DNA of 64,000 nt from Brenneria nigrifluens DSM 30175 = ATCC 13028 (GCF_005484965.1 NZ_CP034036.1:3286001-3350000), one strand, 5' to 3'. Counted from the first letter of the stretch, positions 43,609 to 53,586 are shown. Program-made: numbers and translations. The notes: generated by a model from the sequence alone, not told the origin.

Positions 43609-45375
43609 TTAATAGGTACGCACTTTCGGCGGAAAGGCCGGGCGCAGTTTAGGCTGCATGTTCACCGCACGGCGCGTCATGCTATCGGTTTGCGGCAGAT
43701 ACAACGAATGACATAACCAGTTTTCATCATCACGATCGGGATAGTCGAAACGGCTGTGCGCCCCGCGGCTTTCGGTGCGGAAATTGGCGGAAACCGCCGT
43801 GGCATACGCGGTTTCCATCAGGTTATCCAGCTCCAGACATTCAACGCGCTGAGTATTGAATTCGGTGGAATTATCGTCCAGCCGGGCATTTTTCAGCCGC
43901 TCGCGGATCGTTTCCAGCTCTTCCAGGCCTTTCGCCATGGCGTCTCCTTCGCGGAATACCGAGAAGTTATGCTGCATGCAGGATTGCAGCGCCTTGCGGA
44001 TTTCCACCGGATCTTCGCCCGAAGCGCTGTTGTTCCAGCGGTTAAGACGTTCGAGGGAGGCTTCAATATCCGACTCGCTGGCATCGCGGCTTGCGCCCTG
44101 CTCATCCAGAGACTCATGCAAATGCATTCCCGCCGCCCGGCCGAACACCACCAGATCGAGCAGCGAGTTACCGCCGAGGCGGTTGGCGCCATGCACCGAG
44201 ACGCAAGCGATCTCCCCCACGGCGAACAGACCGGGGATCGGCACATCTTCCCCTTTTTCGTTTACCGTCAGCGCCTGGCCGCTGACTTTGGTCGGGATGC
44301 CGCCCATCATGTAGTGACAGGTGGGAATAACCGGGATCGGTTCTTTCACCGGATCGACGTGGGCAAAGGTGCGGGACAGCTCAAGAATGCCCGGCAGGCG
44401 GGATTCCAGCACCTCTTTACCCAGGTGGTCCAGCTTCAGCTTGGCATGCGGCCCCCACGGTCCTTCACAACCGCGCCCTTCGCGGATTTCAATCATAATC
44501 GAACGGGCCACCACGTCGCGGCCGGCCAGATCTTTGGCGTTCGGCGCATAGCGTTCCATAAAGCGTTCGCCATGCTTATTCAGCAGGTAGCCCCCTTCGC
44601 CGCGACAACCTTCGGTCACCAGCACCCCGGCGCCGGCGATCCCCGTTGGATGGAACTGCCACATTTCCATGTCCTGCACCGGCACGCCGGCGCGTAACGC
44701 CATGCCGACGCCGTCGCCGGTATTAATGTGCGCATTGGTGGTGGACTGATAAATTCGCCCCGCGCCGCCGGTGGCCAGTATGGTGGCGCGCGCTTTGAAA
44801 TAGACCACTTCGCCGCTTTCGATACAGATGGCGGTGCATCCCACCACCGCGCCGTCCTGATTTTTCACCAGATCGAGCGCGTACCATTCGGAAAAGATGG
44901 TGGTGTGATTTTTCAGATTCTGCTGGTATAGCGTATGCAGCAGGGCGTGGCCGGTGCGGTCGGCCGCCGCCGCGGTTCGGGCCGCCTGTTCGCCGCCGAA
45001 ATTCCTGGATTGCCCGCCGAACGGGCGCTGATAGATTTTGCCGTCGTCCAGACGGGAAAACGGCAGTCCCATATGTTCCAGCTCCAGCACCGCTTCCGGG
45101 CCGGTTTTGCACATATATTCGATCGCGTCCTGATCGCCGATATAGTCGGAACCTTTCACGGTGTCATACATATGCCATTCCCAGTTGTCTTCATGGGTAT
45201 TGCCCAGCGCGACGGTGATGCCTCCCTGCGCGGACACGGTATGGGAACGGGTTGGAAAGACTTTGGATAACAGGGCGCAGGAGAGGCCCATCTGGGATAT
45301 TTGCAGCGCGGCGCGCATACCCGCGCCGCCGGCGCCGACCACAACGGCATCAAACTCTCTGACTGGCAAATTCAT
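43609..45375 (-). CDS. sdhA: Succinate dehydrogenase flavoprotein subunit
   Basis: Oxidises succinate to fumarate in the TCA cycle and respiratory complex II. 588 residues, as in E. coli. FAD-binding loop VVGAGGAGMRAAL, covalent-FAD histidine H45 in TRSHTVSAQGG, and active-site segments HPTGIAGAGVLVTEGCRGEGG and GANRLGGNSLLDLVVFGR. ATG 45375 overlaps the sdhD stop as ATGA. It is followed by sdhB after 17 bases. Confidence 0.98.
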   Translation of the reverse strand: MNLPVREFDAVVVGAGGAGMRAALQISQMGLSCALLSKVFPTRSHTVSAQGGITVALGNTHEDNWEWHMYDTVKGSDYIGDQDAIEYMCKTGPEAVLELEHMGLPFSRLDDGKIYQRPFGGQSRNFGGEQAARTAAAADRTGHALLHTLYQQNLKNHTTIFSEWYALDLVKNQDGAVVGCTAICIESGEVVYFKARATILATGGAGRIYQSTTNAHINTGDGVGMALRAGVPVQDMEMWQFHPTGIAGAGVLVTEGCRGEGGYLLNKHGERFMERYAPNAKDLAGRDVVARSIMIEIREGRGCEGPWGPHAKLKLDHLGKEVLESRLPGILELSRTFAHVDPVKEPIPVIPTCHYMMGGIPTKVSGQALTVNEKGEDVPIPGLFAVGEIACVSVHGANRLGGNSLLDLVVFGRAAGMHLHESLDEQGASRDASESDIEASLERLNRWNNSASGEDPVEIRKALQSCMQHNFSVFREGDAMAKGLEELETIRERLKNARLDDNSTEFNTQRVECLELDNLMETAYATAVSANFRTESRGAHSRFDYPDRDDENWLCHSLYLPQTDSMTRRAVNMQPKLRPAFPPKVRTY

Positions 45376-45722
45376 TGCGCCCCCCACACCACAATGGTTC
45401 CATAAATGACGTACACCAACAGCGCCACCACAATCGCCAACTGTAAAGTCAGGCGCAGGGCCAGCGGTTTAATGTAGTCGGTCAGCACCTGCCACATCCC
45501 TATCCATGCATGCACCAGGATGGAAAATAACGTAAGCAGGGTGAATACCTTGGTGAGAGCCATAGCGAAAAAATCCCGCCACACAGGGTAGGTGATGTCG
45601 TCGACGGCGATAACAAAGCCAAGCAGATAAATCACATACAGCACAATGACGAAGGCGGAAGCGCGAATCAGTAACCAGTCCTGTACGCCATTGCGTCCTA
45701 ATGCAGAAGCATTGCTTACCAT
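45372..45722 (-). CDS. sdhD: Succinate dehydrogenase membrane anchor SdhD
   Basis: Haem b- and quinone-binding anchor subunit of complex II. 116 residues beginning MVSNASALGRNGVQDWLLIR as in E. coli SdhD, with three membrane helices; the haem-ligand histidine lies in LFSILVHAWIGMWQVLTDY. It overlaps the sdhC end by 7 bases. A much longer open frame extends upstream but is antisense-like noise in sdhC. Confidence 0.97.
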   Translation of the reverse strand: MVSNASALGRNGVQDWLLIRASAFVIVLYVIYLLGFVIAVDDITYPVWRDFFAMALTKVFTLLTLFSILVHAWIGMWQVLTDYIKPLALRLTLQLAIVVALLVYVIYGTIVVWGAQ

Positions 45723-46105
45723 ACGAGGACTCCAGCCAGAAGTGAAAGCGCGACGGTGATGACAAAAGAGATCTTCGCCGAACGTGTGCCGGCAACAAGG
45801 TCCTCTTCTATATAGCCCAAATCCATCATTAGATGACGCAGACCGCCGACAATATGGTAAGCCAGCGCGGTAAGGATGCCCCAAACGACAAATTTGACGA
45901 TAAAGTTATCCAGCAATTCCGCCGCCCGCAGGAAGCCCTCCGCGGAAGAAAGGGAGAGTCCCAACAGCCACAGCAGGATACCGACAGCAACAAAGGTGAT
46001 AACGCCGGAGACGCGGTGAAGAATGGATGCTATCGCAGTAACGGGAAACTGGATCGTCTGCAGATCCAAATTAACAGGTCTTTGTTTTTTCACGAATATG
46101 CCCAC
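45716..46105 (-). CDS. sdhC: Succinate dehydrogenase cytochrome b556 subunit SdhC
   Basis: Membrane anchor subunit of complex II that shares the haem and quinone site with SdhD. From GTG 46105 the product is 129 residues, equal to E. coli SdhC, with the conserved VKKQRPVNLDLQTIQFP start and SILHRVSGVITF (quinone-site serine and arginine). GGAGGAAG lies upstream at a rather long distance. GTG 46093 is an alternative start. First gene of the sdhCDAB-sucABCD block and divergent from gltA. Confidence 0.93.
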   Translation of the reverse strand: MGIFVKKQRPVNLDLQTIQFPVTAIASILHRVSGVITFVAVGILLWLLGLSLSSAEGFLRAAELLDNFIVKFVVWGILTALAYHIVGGLRHLMMDLGYIEEDLVAGTRSAKISFVITVALSLLAGVLVW

Positions 46106-46751
46106 ACAGCTTTTATTATTGTATCTTCCTCCGGACCTGAATGAGGTCAGACAGCATAAATGTCGCAAACCTGGAAGCGGATTGACGCTACGCGCTCAAA
46201 CATCGACATTCCGGTGTCTAACTGCGCATCATTCATACTGGGTGGCTCCTACGACAGGGGATTCCGGAGACCTGCCCGAAGTATAGGTACTTCACATTCC
46301 TATTACAAATCCCATACAAATTGTTTGGTGACATTTCCCCTGAATAGTGATTCTCATCACGAATTTCACAATTTATACAAATACAACCATCTAGTTTGAC
46401 AAAATTTCAACATTTAAATTACAACTAGCGCGCTAAACTCCCTATGATGTAGTAACGCCCAGCGGTTATTCTTTCCCACAGGCAGAACTTATGTAAAAGT
46501 GGGGATAAGAGAAGCCACGTAAAAGTTAGCACTACTGGCTATGATTAGTTCAGAGAATGGTTAATTATCTGGAGAACGATGTTTTCATCCTGAATGTGGC
46601 TGGCTGCTCGCCATAGCCCGACTCTGTCCCCTACGGACGACGCTGTCGCGACAGAACAGAGTTTCGCTGGTTGGTTATTGATCCGGTGTACAGGCATGAC
46701 GGTATTTCTTCGGTGGAAAATTTTAAAATTAAAGCGCTAAGGAGACTGTAA
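46106..46751. promoter_or_regulatory. Divergent control region of sdhC and gltA
   Basis: 646 bases without a gene, AT-rich between 46300 and 46430. Toward gltA, TTGACA occurs at 46396-46401 and TATGAT at 46443-46448, each a plausible promoter element, though not spaced as one promoter. AAGGAGACTGTAA immediately before the gltA ATG is a strong ribosome binding site. In E. coli the region is bound by ArcA and CRP; I did not find unambiguous sites by eye. Confidence 0.5.
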
Positions 46752-48038
46752 ATGGCTGATAAAAAAGCAACGCTTACTCTAGATGGTAAAGACCCGATTG
46801 AACTGAACGTTCTCTCCGGCACGCTGGGATATGATGAAATAGATATCCGCACCCTCGGTTCCAAAGGGTTATTTACCTTCGATCCCGGCTTTACTTCAAC
46901 GGCATCCTGCGAATCCAAAATCACCTATATCGACGGTGAGGAAGGCATTTTATTGCACCGCGGCTACCCGATTGCCCAGTTGGCGGAAAAATCCAACTAT
47001 CTTGAAGTGTGTTATATCCTGCTGTTCGGTGAAGCGCCGACACCGGAGCAATACGAGACCTTTAAAACCACCGTCACCCGCCATACCATGATCCATGAAC
47101 AGATCACCCGTCTGTTCCACGGCTTCCGCCGTGACTCGCACCCCATGGCGGTGCTGTGCGGCGTAACCGGCGCGCTGGCGGCCTTCTACCACGACTCGCT
47201 GGATATCAGCATCGAACGCCATCGTGAAATCGCCGCTTACCGTCTGCTGTCCAAAATGCCGACCGTCGCTGCGATGTGTTACAAGTATTCATTGGGCCAA
47301 CCCTTTGTTTATCCGAGAAACAACCTCTCTTACGCCGGCAACTTCCTGCATATGATGTTCTCCACGCCCTGCGAGGAATATGTGGTAAACCCGGTGCTGG
47401 AACGGGCGATGGATCGCATTCTGATCCTGCACGCCGACCATGAGCAGAATGCCTCGACGTCAACCGTGCGCACCGCCGGCTCTTCCGGCGCCAATCCGTT
47501 CGCCTGTATCGCCGCGGGGATCGCGTCGCTATGGGGCCCCGCGCACGGCGGCGCCAACGAAGCCTGTTTACGCATGCTGGAAGAGATCAGCTCCGTTGAA
47601 CATATTCCGGCCTTTGTCAAACGCGCCAAGGACAAGAACGATTCGTTCCGCCTGATGGGATTCGGCCACCGGGTGTATAAAAACTATGACCCGCGCGCCA
47701 CCGTGATGCGTGAAACCTGCCACGAAGTGCTGAGGGAACTGGGCCGCAAAGATGATTTGCTGGAAGTGGCCATGGAGCTGGAAAACATCGCCCTGAACGA
47801 CCCGTACTTTATTGAGAAGAAACTGTATCCGAACGTCGATTTCTATTCGGGCATTATCCTGAAAGCGATGGGCATTCCGTCCTCCATGTTCACGGTCATC
47901 TTCGCCATGGCGCGCACGGTCGGCTGGATTGCCCACTGGAATGAAATGCACGAAGACGGCATCAAGATCGCCCGCCCGCGTCAGCTGTACACCGGCTACA
48001 ATAAACGCGACTTTAAATCCAACCTGCCGAAAGATTGA
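46752..48038 (+). CDS. gltA: Citrate synthase (type II)
   Basis: Condenses acetyl-CoA and oxaloacetate to citrate; entry step of the TCA cycle. 428 residues (E. coli 427), beginning MADKKATLTLDGKDPIELNV. The NADH-sensitive hexameric type is suggested by length and the N-terminal domain. Catalytic segments include HADHEQNASTSTVR, GPAHGGANEA and FGHRVYKNYDPRA. It is divergent from sdhC and convergent with nei. Confidence 0.98.
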   Translation: MADKKATLTLDGKDPIELNVLSGTLGYDEIDIRTLGSKGLFTFDPGFTSTASCESKITYIDGEEGILLHRGYPIAQLAEKSNYLEVCYILLFGEAPTPEQYETFKTTVTRHTMIHEQITRLFHGFRRDSHPMAVLCGVTGALAAFYHDSLDISIERHREIAAYRLLSKMPTVAAMCYKYSLGQPFVYPRNNLSYAGNFLHMMFSTPCEEYVVNPVLERAMDRILILHADHEQNASTSTVRTAGSSGANPFACIAAGIASLWGPAHGGANEACLRMLEEISSVEHIPAFVKRAKDKNDSFRLMGFGHRVYKNYDPRATVMRETCHEVLRELGRKDDLLEVAMELENIALNDPYFIEKKLYPNVDFYSGIILKAMGIPSSMFTVIFAMARTVGWIAHWNEMHEDGIKIARPRQLYTGYNKRDFKSNLPKD

Positions 48039-48059
48039 GCGGTTTAGTCTGGTAGCGCG

Positions 48060-48083
48060 AAGGCCGGAGATCCCGGCCTTTTT
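48060..48083. terminator. Terminator of gltA
   Basis: Stem AAGGCCGG / CCGGCCTT with a 5-base loop followed by TTT. It lies 21 bases after the gltA stop and overlaps the end of convergent nei. Confidence 0.85.
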
Positions 48084-48876
48084 AATTTTGACAGTGCGGA
48101 CACCAGAAGAACGGACGTGAAGAGAGAACGGTTCTCTCGATACGATGGCCGCACCGCTCGCACGCCTCGCCCTCGCGATGGAACACCTTGAACGCGAAAA
48201 TCGCGCCGTGATGGCGGTTTTCATTCCCCCCTCCACGCGTGCTGTAGGACAAACGGGGAATAGCGATCAACGCCTGGCTCAGGCGTTGCAACCGTTCGGC
48301 ATCCAACTGCTCGGCGCTATGCTGCGGCGCCAGGCCGGCGTGCCAGAGAATCTCGGCTCTGAGGTAATTCCCCAGCCCGGCCAGAAACGTCTGATCAAGC
48401 AGCAAGCCGCTGAAGCGCCGGCGCCGGAAGCGCGCAGAGAGTAACCGCTCGCGCACCGCTTCCTCCGTCAGCGTCTGGTCGAGCACATCGGGGCCGATAC
48501 GTTGCAGAAAAGGGTGCGACGCCACCGTTTCCGCGCTCAGCATGGCAATATCGGAGGCGCTATACAGCAGAATGGCGGCATCCGCCGTTTCCAGCCGCAC
48601 GCGCAGATCGCGCCCGGTTTGCGGCGGCGATTCCCCGGCCTTGACCACCCGCCAGACGCCATAAAGCTGGTTATGACTATAGAGAACCAATCCATTGCTG
48701 AAATAGGTTAACAGGGCTTTGCCATGCGTCGCGATCCGCTCAATGCGCCGGCCGATCAGCTCCGTTGCATACGGCTTCAACCGCGGGAAAGCGAACCAAA
48801 CGCGCTCCAACGTGTTACCCAGCACCGCGGCGGCCAGTTGGTCTGCCGCCCGGCGGATTTCTGGTCCTTCCGGCAT
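48082..48876 (-). CDS. nei: Endonuclease VIII (DNA glycosylase/AP lyase)
   Basis: Removes oxidised pyrimidines from DNA and cuts the abasic site. 264 residues (E. coli 263). The N-terminal catalytic MPEGPEIRRAAD (Pro2 nucleophile, Glu3) and the C-terminal zinc finger CERCG..WCPHC around TVLSSRPFFW are intact. The H2TH region contains LLLDQTFLAGLGNYLRAEIL. The end overlaps the gltA terminator. It lies next to pxpA as in E. coli. Confidence 0.96.
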   Translation of the reverse strand: MPEGPEIRRAADQLAAAVLGNTLERVWFAFPRLKPYATELIGRRIERIATHGKALLTYFSNGLVLYSHNQLYGVWRVVKAGESPPQTGRDLRVRLETADAAILLYSASDIAMLSAETVASHPFLQRIGPDVLDQTLTEEAVRERLLSARFRRRRFSGLLLDQTFLAGLGNYLRAEILWHAGLAPQHSAEQLDAERLQRLSQALIAIPRLSYSTRGGGNENRHHGAIFAFKVFHREGEACERCGHRIERTVLSSRPFFWCPHCQN

Positions 48877-48926
48877 CGCTGCTCCATAACAAAATAATCC
48901 GGCGATTTAACGCTGATGAAACCCTT

Positions 48927-49661
48927 TTACGCCGCCACGTTTATCTGATGCTGCGAGAAGCAGTTACGCAGCTTGCGGGCCAGCATCAACGCATGTTGAC
49001 CATCGCCGTGCACGCAAACGGTATCCGCCCGTACGCTGACCCAGGAACCATCGCTGGCGCGCACGCGCTGACGCTGGATCATTTCCAGCGTTTGCGCCAG
49101 CGCCAGATCGTCGCTGCCGATCAGCGCGCCGGACTGTTTGCGCGGCACCAGAGAACCGTCCGGCAGATAACACCTGTCGGCAAATACTTCCTGCCGGGTC
49201 GCCAGCCCCACACGCTGCCCGGCCCGAATCAACTCGCTGCCGGCCAGCCCCACCAGGCGCAAGGCCGGATTAACCGCTTTCACCGCGCGGGCGACGGCGT
49301 CCGCCAGCGCCGGCTCCCGGGCGGCCTGATTATAGAGCATGCCGTGCGGCTTGACGTGAACCAGCTCTCCCCCTTCCGCGGCCGCTATCGCCGCCAAGGC
49401 GCCGATCTGATAAACCACCTGGGCAAAAACCGTCTCCGCGGGCAGGTGCATCTCTTTGCGGCCGAAATTTTCACGGTCGGGAAAGCTCGGGTGCGCGCCG
49501 AGCGCCACGCCATAGTTAATCCCCCAGCGCACCGACTGCCGCATGGTCTGGGCGTCTCCCGCATGAAATCCACAGGCAATATTGGCCGAACTGATCAACT
49601 TCAACAACGCTTCATCATTCTCGCCGCCTTCCCCCAGGTCGGCGTTCAAATCAATAATCAT
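48927..49661 (-). CDS. pxpA: 5-oxoprolinase subunit PxpA (LamB/YcsF family)
   Basis: Part of the ATP-dependent PxpABC 5-oxoprolinase that recycles pyroglutamate to glutamate. 244 residues starting MIIDLNADLGEG, with SANIACGFHAGDAQTM, LGAHPSFPDRENFGR and HVKPHGMLYN, all family hallmarks. It overlaps pxpC by 11 bases. Confidence 0.95.
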   Translation of the reverse strand: MIIDLNADLGEGGENDEALLKLISSANIACGFHAGDAQTMRQSVRWGINYGVALGAHPSFPDRENFGRKEMHLPAETVFAQVVYQIGALAAIAAAEGGELVHVKPHGMLYNQAAREPALADAVARAVKAVNPALRLVGLAGSELIRAGQRVGLATRQEVFADRCYLPDGSLVPRKQSGALIGSDDLALAQTLEMIQRQRVRASDGSWVSVRADTVCVHGDGQHALMLARKLRNCFSQHQINVAA

Positions 49662-50580
49662 GCAGCCTCCACGCCAGTTGTTGCAGATAGCGCCGCTGTT
49701 GCTCCGCCGCCTGCTGGGCCTCCGCCAAGGTACAACGGATAAAATGCACCGGTTCGCCCAGGCGGATTTGCGCCATCTGATAGAGATCGGCCTCGATCAC
49801 GCAGGCAATACGCGGATAGCCGCCGGTGGTCTGCGCATCGGCCAACAGCACAATCGGCCGGCCGTTATGCGGCACCTGCACCACTCCCGGCAGCAAACCG
49901 TGCGACGGCATTTCACGCTGCGTGGTCCGTTGCAATTCCGGCCCCTGCAGCCGATACCCCATCCGATTGCTTTGCGGACTCAGGTGCCAGGGGGTGCGCC
50001 AGAAAGCCTCCCGCGCATTTTCGCTGAACTCCTGATATTCCGGCCCCGGCAAAGCCCGAACGCGGTTGCCGAACAGCAGCTGTTTAACTCCGGTCTCCCT
50101 GGTTGGCAATCGGGCGGCGGCGCCCAGCGGCAGCTCATCGCCATCCGCCAGCAAGCGCCCGGCAAATCCGCCAAAACCCGCTTTCAAATCGGTGCTGCGC
50201 GATCCCAGCGCCTCAGGCACGTCAACGCCGCCGGAGAACGCCAGATAGCTGCGCATACCGTAACGCGGCAAATGCATTTTTAACGTTTGTCCGGCTTTTA
50301 CCGCAAAACGCCAGCCGGTCCACAACGGTTTATCGTCCAGATCGGCATGGCAGTCGGCCCCGGTCAGCGCCACCCAGCAGGGCGAAGTAAAGGTAGCGAC
50401 AAATTTGCCCAGCGTAATCTCCAGCGCGCCGGCATTTTCCGCGTTGCCCACCAGCAGATTGGCCAGCTTCAGCGCGGGAATATCCAGCGCGCCGGACTGG
50501 CTTATGCCCAGACGGCGAAAGCCGAAACGCCCGGTATCCTGCACCGAGGTATGCAAGCCGGCGCGGATAATTTTCAGCAT
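49651..50580 (-). CDS. pxpC: 5-oxoprolinase subunit PxpC
   Basis: Carboxyltransferase-like (DUF183) subunit of 5-oxoprolinase. 309 residues (E. coli YbgK 310), starting MLKIIRAGLHTSVQDTGRFG and containing FWRTPWHLSPQSNRMGYRLQ, LPGVVQVPHNGRPIVLLADA and QTTGGYPRIACVIEADL. It overlaps pxpB by 7 bases and pxpA by 11, so the three are probably translated together. Confidence 0.95.
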   Translation of the reverse strand: MLKIIRAGLHTSVQDTGRFGFRRLGISQSGALDIPALKLANLLVGNAENAGALEITLGKFVATFTSPCWVALTGADCHADLDDKPLWTGWRFAVKAGQTLKMHLPRYGMRSYLAFSGGVDVPEALGSRSTDLKAGFGGFAGRLLADGDELPLGAAARLPTRETGVKQLLFGNRVRALPGPEYQEFSENAREAFWRTPWHLSPQSNRMGYRLQGPELQRTTQREMPSHGLLPGVVQVPHNGRPIVLLADAQTTGGYPRIACVIEADLYQMAQIRLGEPVHFIRCTLAEAQQAAEQQRRYLQQLAWRLHDY

Positions 50581-51230
50581 ACGCCCTCCCGCCGGGGCAC
50601 AAACCGCACATTGTCTCCTGGACGCAGCAAGGTCGGCGGCATCTTCAGCGGATTGAACAAGGCCAGCGAGGTGCGGCCGATCAGTTGCCAGCCGCCCGGC
50701 GTGGATAACGGGTAGATCCCGGTTTGCGCGCCGCCGATGCCGACCGAACCGGCGGCCACCCGCAGGCGAGGTTCGGCCCGGCGCGGAACATGCAATTTTT
50801 CATCCAGCCCGCCCAGATAGGCAAACCCGGGCTGAAAGCCAAGAAAATAGACGATATAGCCGGCGGACGCATGGGCTTCCACCACCTGTTTTTCCGTCAG
50901 GCCGCAATGATGGGCGACCAGTTCCAAATCCGGCCCCGACTCGCCGCCATAAACCACCGGGATATCAACGTCCCGGGGATCGAATGCCAGCGACTCGCTC
51001 TCTTCCCACCAGCGCTGCAAACGTTCAATGGCGTCCAGCGCCGCCTGTTGCGGGTCTTCCAGCAACACCGTCAGGTTATTCATGCCGGGAATCGCTTCCC
51101 GCACCGCTTCGTGGTGATTCAAACGCTGCGCCAGCCCCCAGATGCGCTGCTGGCTTTGCAGCGTCATTGGCGGCTCCAGCTCCAGAACCACGGTACTCTC
51201 GCCCAGCAGATAACATCGTGCCCGTTGCAA
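50574..51230 (-). CDS. pxpB: 5-oxoprolinase subunit PxpB
   Basis: KipI-like subunit of 5-oxoprolinase, 218 residues, the same as E. coli YbgJ. Motifs include EAIPGMNNLTVLL, YFLGFQPGFAYLGGL, VPRRAEPRLRVAAGSVGIGG and YPLSTPGGWQLIGRT. The start is a TTG at 51230: CAGGAG lies 6 bases before it and the product then begins (M)QRARCYLLGES like the E. coli protein. An upstream GTG (51248) would include that ribosome binding site in the coding region. Confidence 0.93.
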   Translation of the reverse strand: MQRARCYLLGESTVVLELEPPMTLQSQQRIWGLAQRLNHHEAVREAIPGMNNLTVLLEDPQQAALDAIERLQRWWEESESLAFDPRDVDIPVVYGGESGPDLELVAHHCGLTEKQVVEAHASAGYIVYFLGFQPGFAYLGGLDEKLHVPRRAEPRLRVAAGSVGIGGAQTGIYPLSTPGGWQLIGRTSLALFNPLKMPPTLLRPGDNVRFVPRREGVC

Positions 51231-51383
51231 TATTTTCTCCTGCGTCACGTTATGCGCTTTTCCTGTTTATTATGGGGAAAGCAAGAACGATACCGAAATG
51301 CCTATTTATGCTTCTTTTTATCGTTTTTTGATGCATGCCGTTAATAAGCAATAAAAAAATAAGCAATAAAAAAGCGCCGACCG

Positions 51384-52127
51384 TCAGGCCGGGTTGGAAA
51401 TATCGATAAAGGTTACGTCAAACCCATGCCGTCGGGCCAGCCACTCCCCCAGCGCGCGGATACCGCCCCGCTCCGTGGCGTGATGCCCGGCGGCATAAAA
51501 ATGCAGCCCCGTTTCACGGGCAATATGGATCGTCTGTTCCGACACTTCGCCGGTAATAAACGCATCGACGCCAAATCCGGCCGCCTGCTCGATAAAACCC
51601 TGCCCTCCGCCCGTACACCATGCCAGCCGCTGTATCCGTTGCGGTGCATTATCCCCACAATGCAGCACCGAACGCCCCAAACGGTTTTCCAGGCGACGGC
51701 ACAGCGCATCGCCGCTCAGCGCCTGGGTCAATTCGCCGTACGGCAGCAGCGGCCCAATGGCGCCCAGCACCTTGATCTCCAGTAAATCAGCCAGTTGGGC
51801 GTTGTTGCCCAACCGCGGGTGCGCGTCCAGCGGCAAATGGTAGCCATAGAGGTTAATGTCGTTGACCAGCAGGGTTTTCAGCCGATTACGCTTCATGCCG
51901 CTGACAATCGGCGATTCGTTTTTCCAGAAATAGCCGTGATGGACCAGCACGGCATCGGCCTGATGCTCAACGGCGGCGTCCAGCAACGCCTGCGAGGCCG
52001 TCACCCCGGTGATGATGCGCCGCACGTCCGCGCGCCCTTCCACCTGCAGGCCATTCGGGGCGTAGTCCTGAAACTCCTCGACGTTAAGCTCCCGGTTAAT
52101 CAGTTGTTCCAACTCGCTATTGCGCAT
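51384..52127 (-). CDS. ybgI: NIF3-family protein YbgI (dinuclear metal-binding)
   Basis: A 247-residue toroidal metal-binding protein of the NIF3 / GTP cyclohydrolase 1 type 2 family. Metal-ligand motifs are VLVHHGYFWKNE, YHLPLDAH and HFYAAGHHATERGG. Length and sequence match E. coli YbgI, whose cellular role is still uncertain. Its start overlaps the phrB end by 11 bases, and pxpB begins 153 bases downstream. Confidence 0.94.
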   Translation of the reverse strand: MRNSELEQLINRELNVEEFQDYAPNGLQVEGRADVRRIITGVTASQALLDAAVEHQADAVLVHHGYFWKNESPIVSGMKRNRLKTLLVNDINLYGYHLPLDAHPRLGNNAQLADLLEIKVLGAIGPLLPYGELTQALSGDALCRRLENRLGRSVLHCGDNAPQRIQRLAWCTGGGQGFIEQAAGFGVDAFITGEVSEQTIHIARETGLHFYAAGHHATERGGIRALGEWLARRHGFDVTFIDISNPA

Positions 52128-53586
52128 ACGTTCCCTTCTCTGCCTTCTCGTTATCGGTCATTGCCGTCCGCTTCGCCGCTTCAAAGGCCGCCAGCGTCTG
52201 CCGTCGCGCCTGTTGATGATCGACAATCGGCAGCGGGTAGTGCAACTCGCGCCGCTGGCGGTCGGCCCATCGATGCGGCTGGTGAATATCTTTATCCGCC
52301 ACCTCCGCCAATTCCGGCAACCAGCGGCGGATAAAAGTTCCCTGCGGATCAAAACGCTCGCCCTGGGTGGTCGGATTGAAAATACGAAAATAGGGCGCCG
52401 CATCCGTTCCGGTGGAGGCCGCCCACTGCCAGCCGCCGTTATTCGCCGCCAGGCTGCCATCCAGCAGCTGCGACATAAAATAGCGCTCCCCCTGGCGCCA
52501 GTCGATAAGTAAATCCTTTACTAAAAAACTGGCGCAAATCATCCGCAGGCGGTTGTGCATCCAGCCGGTCTGGTTCAACTGCCGCATCGCCGCATCCACT
52601 ATCGGATAGCCGGTTTTGCCCTGCTGCCACGCCGCCAGGAAATCCGGCGACTGCCGCCATTGCACCCGCCTCGTCCAGTCGGTAAACGGCTTATGCCGGC
52701 ACAAATCCGGCCAGAACACCAGCAGATGATGATAAAACTCGCGCCAGACCAGCTCATTGAACCAACTGAATGCCCCGCTTTCGCGCCGTTCCAGCATAGC
52801 GGGGCATTCGGCGCGCAGCCGGTTGAAGCACTGGCGCGGCGACAGCACGCCCAACGCCAGGTAGGGCGAGAGTTTGCTGGTGCCTGCCAGCGCGGGTAAA
52901 TCCCGCTGGCGTGGATAATCCTGCACCTGTTCGCGGCAGAACCGCCGCAGTTGATGCAGAGCCGCCGTCTCCCCGACGGGAAAGTCGCCATCGATGTCCT
53001 GCTGCGGATAACTGAACGGCGTTAGCGCCGTAGTGACGGCAACCGCCCCGCCGCGCCGCTGTTCCGGCGCCGGCACGCTGCCGGTATCCGCTTCCAGCAG
53101 ACGTTGAATAAAGGCCTGACGAAATGGCGTAAAGACCTTGTACATCTCGCCCTTGGCGGTCAGCACGCTACCCGGCGGCAACAGCAGGCCGCCATCAAAT
53201 CCCCGGCACTCGACGCGCCCGGCCAGCAGCGCCTCCGCCTGGCCGTCGCGCCGGCGTTCGTTGATTTCATACTGCCGGTTATAGAACAGATGGGTAACGG
53301 CGTGCTGCTGACAAAAATCCGGCAGCCAGTGCGCCGCGGCGGCAAAATCGGCGCATTCATGGTAATAAAGCGCAATCCCTTTTTCGGCTAACGCCTGCTG
53401 CAGCGCGTGTAGATGCGCCAGCAGAAAAGCCGCCTGCCGCGGCGCCATATCGTGCTGCCGCCACTGCTGCGGCGTGGCGATAAACAGGGCCAAAACCCGC
53501 GCCTGCGCATCCTGGCAGGCGGCATGCAGCGCCGGATTATCCGTTATGCGTAAATCATTACGCAGCCAAACCAAATGCGTGGTCAT
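52117..53586 (-). CDS. phrB: Deoxyribodipyrimidine photolyase
   Basis: Light-driven repair of cyclobutane pyrimidine dimers. 489 residues (E. coli 472). The N-terminal antenna domain begins MTTHLVWLRNDLRITDNPAL; the C-terminal FAD domain has SPYLALGVLSPRQCF, WFNELVWREFYHHLLVFWP, TGYPIVDAAMRQLNQTGWMH and WQWAASTGTDAAPYFRIFNP. Its ATG overlaps the stop of the truncated DUF523 frame (ATGA). Confidence 0.96.
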   Translation of the reverse strand: MTTHLVWLRNDLRITDNPALHAACQDAQARVLALFIATPQQWRQHDMAPRQAAFLLAHLHALQQALAEKGIALYYHECADFAAAAHWLPDFCQQHAVTHLFYNRQYEINERRRDGQAEALLAGRVECRGFDGGLLLPPGSVLTAKGEMYKVFTPFRQAFIQRLLEADTGSVPAPEQRRGGAVAVTTALTPFSYPQQDIDGDFPVGETAALHQLRRFCREQVQDYPRQRDLPALAGTSKLSPYLALGVLSPRQCFNRLRAECPAMLERRESGAFSWFNELVWREFYHHLLVFWPDLCRHKPFTDWTRRVQWRQSPDFLAAWQQGKTGYPIVDAAMRQLNQTGWMHNRLRMICASFLVKDLLIDWRQGERYFMSQLLDGSLAANNGGWQWAASTGTDAAPYFRIFNPTTQGERFDPQGTFIRRWLPELAEVADKDIHQPHRWADRQRRELHYPLPIVDHQQARRQTLAAFEAAKRTAMTDNEKAEKGTYAQ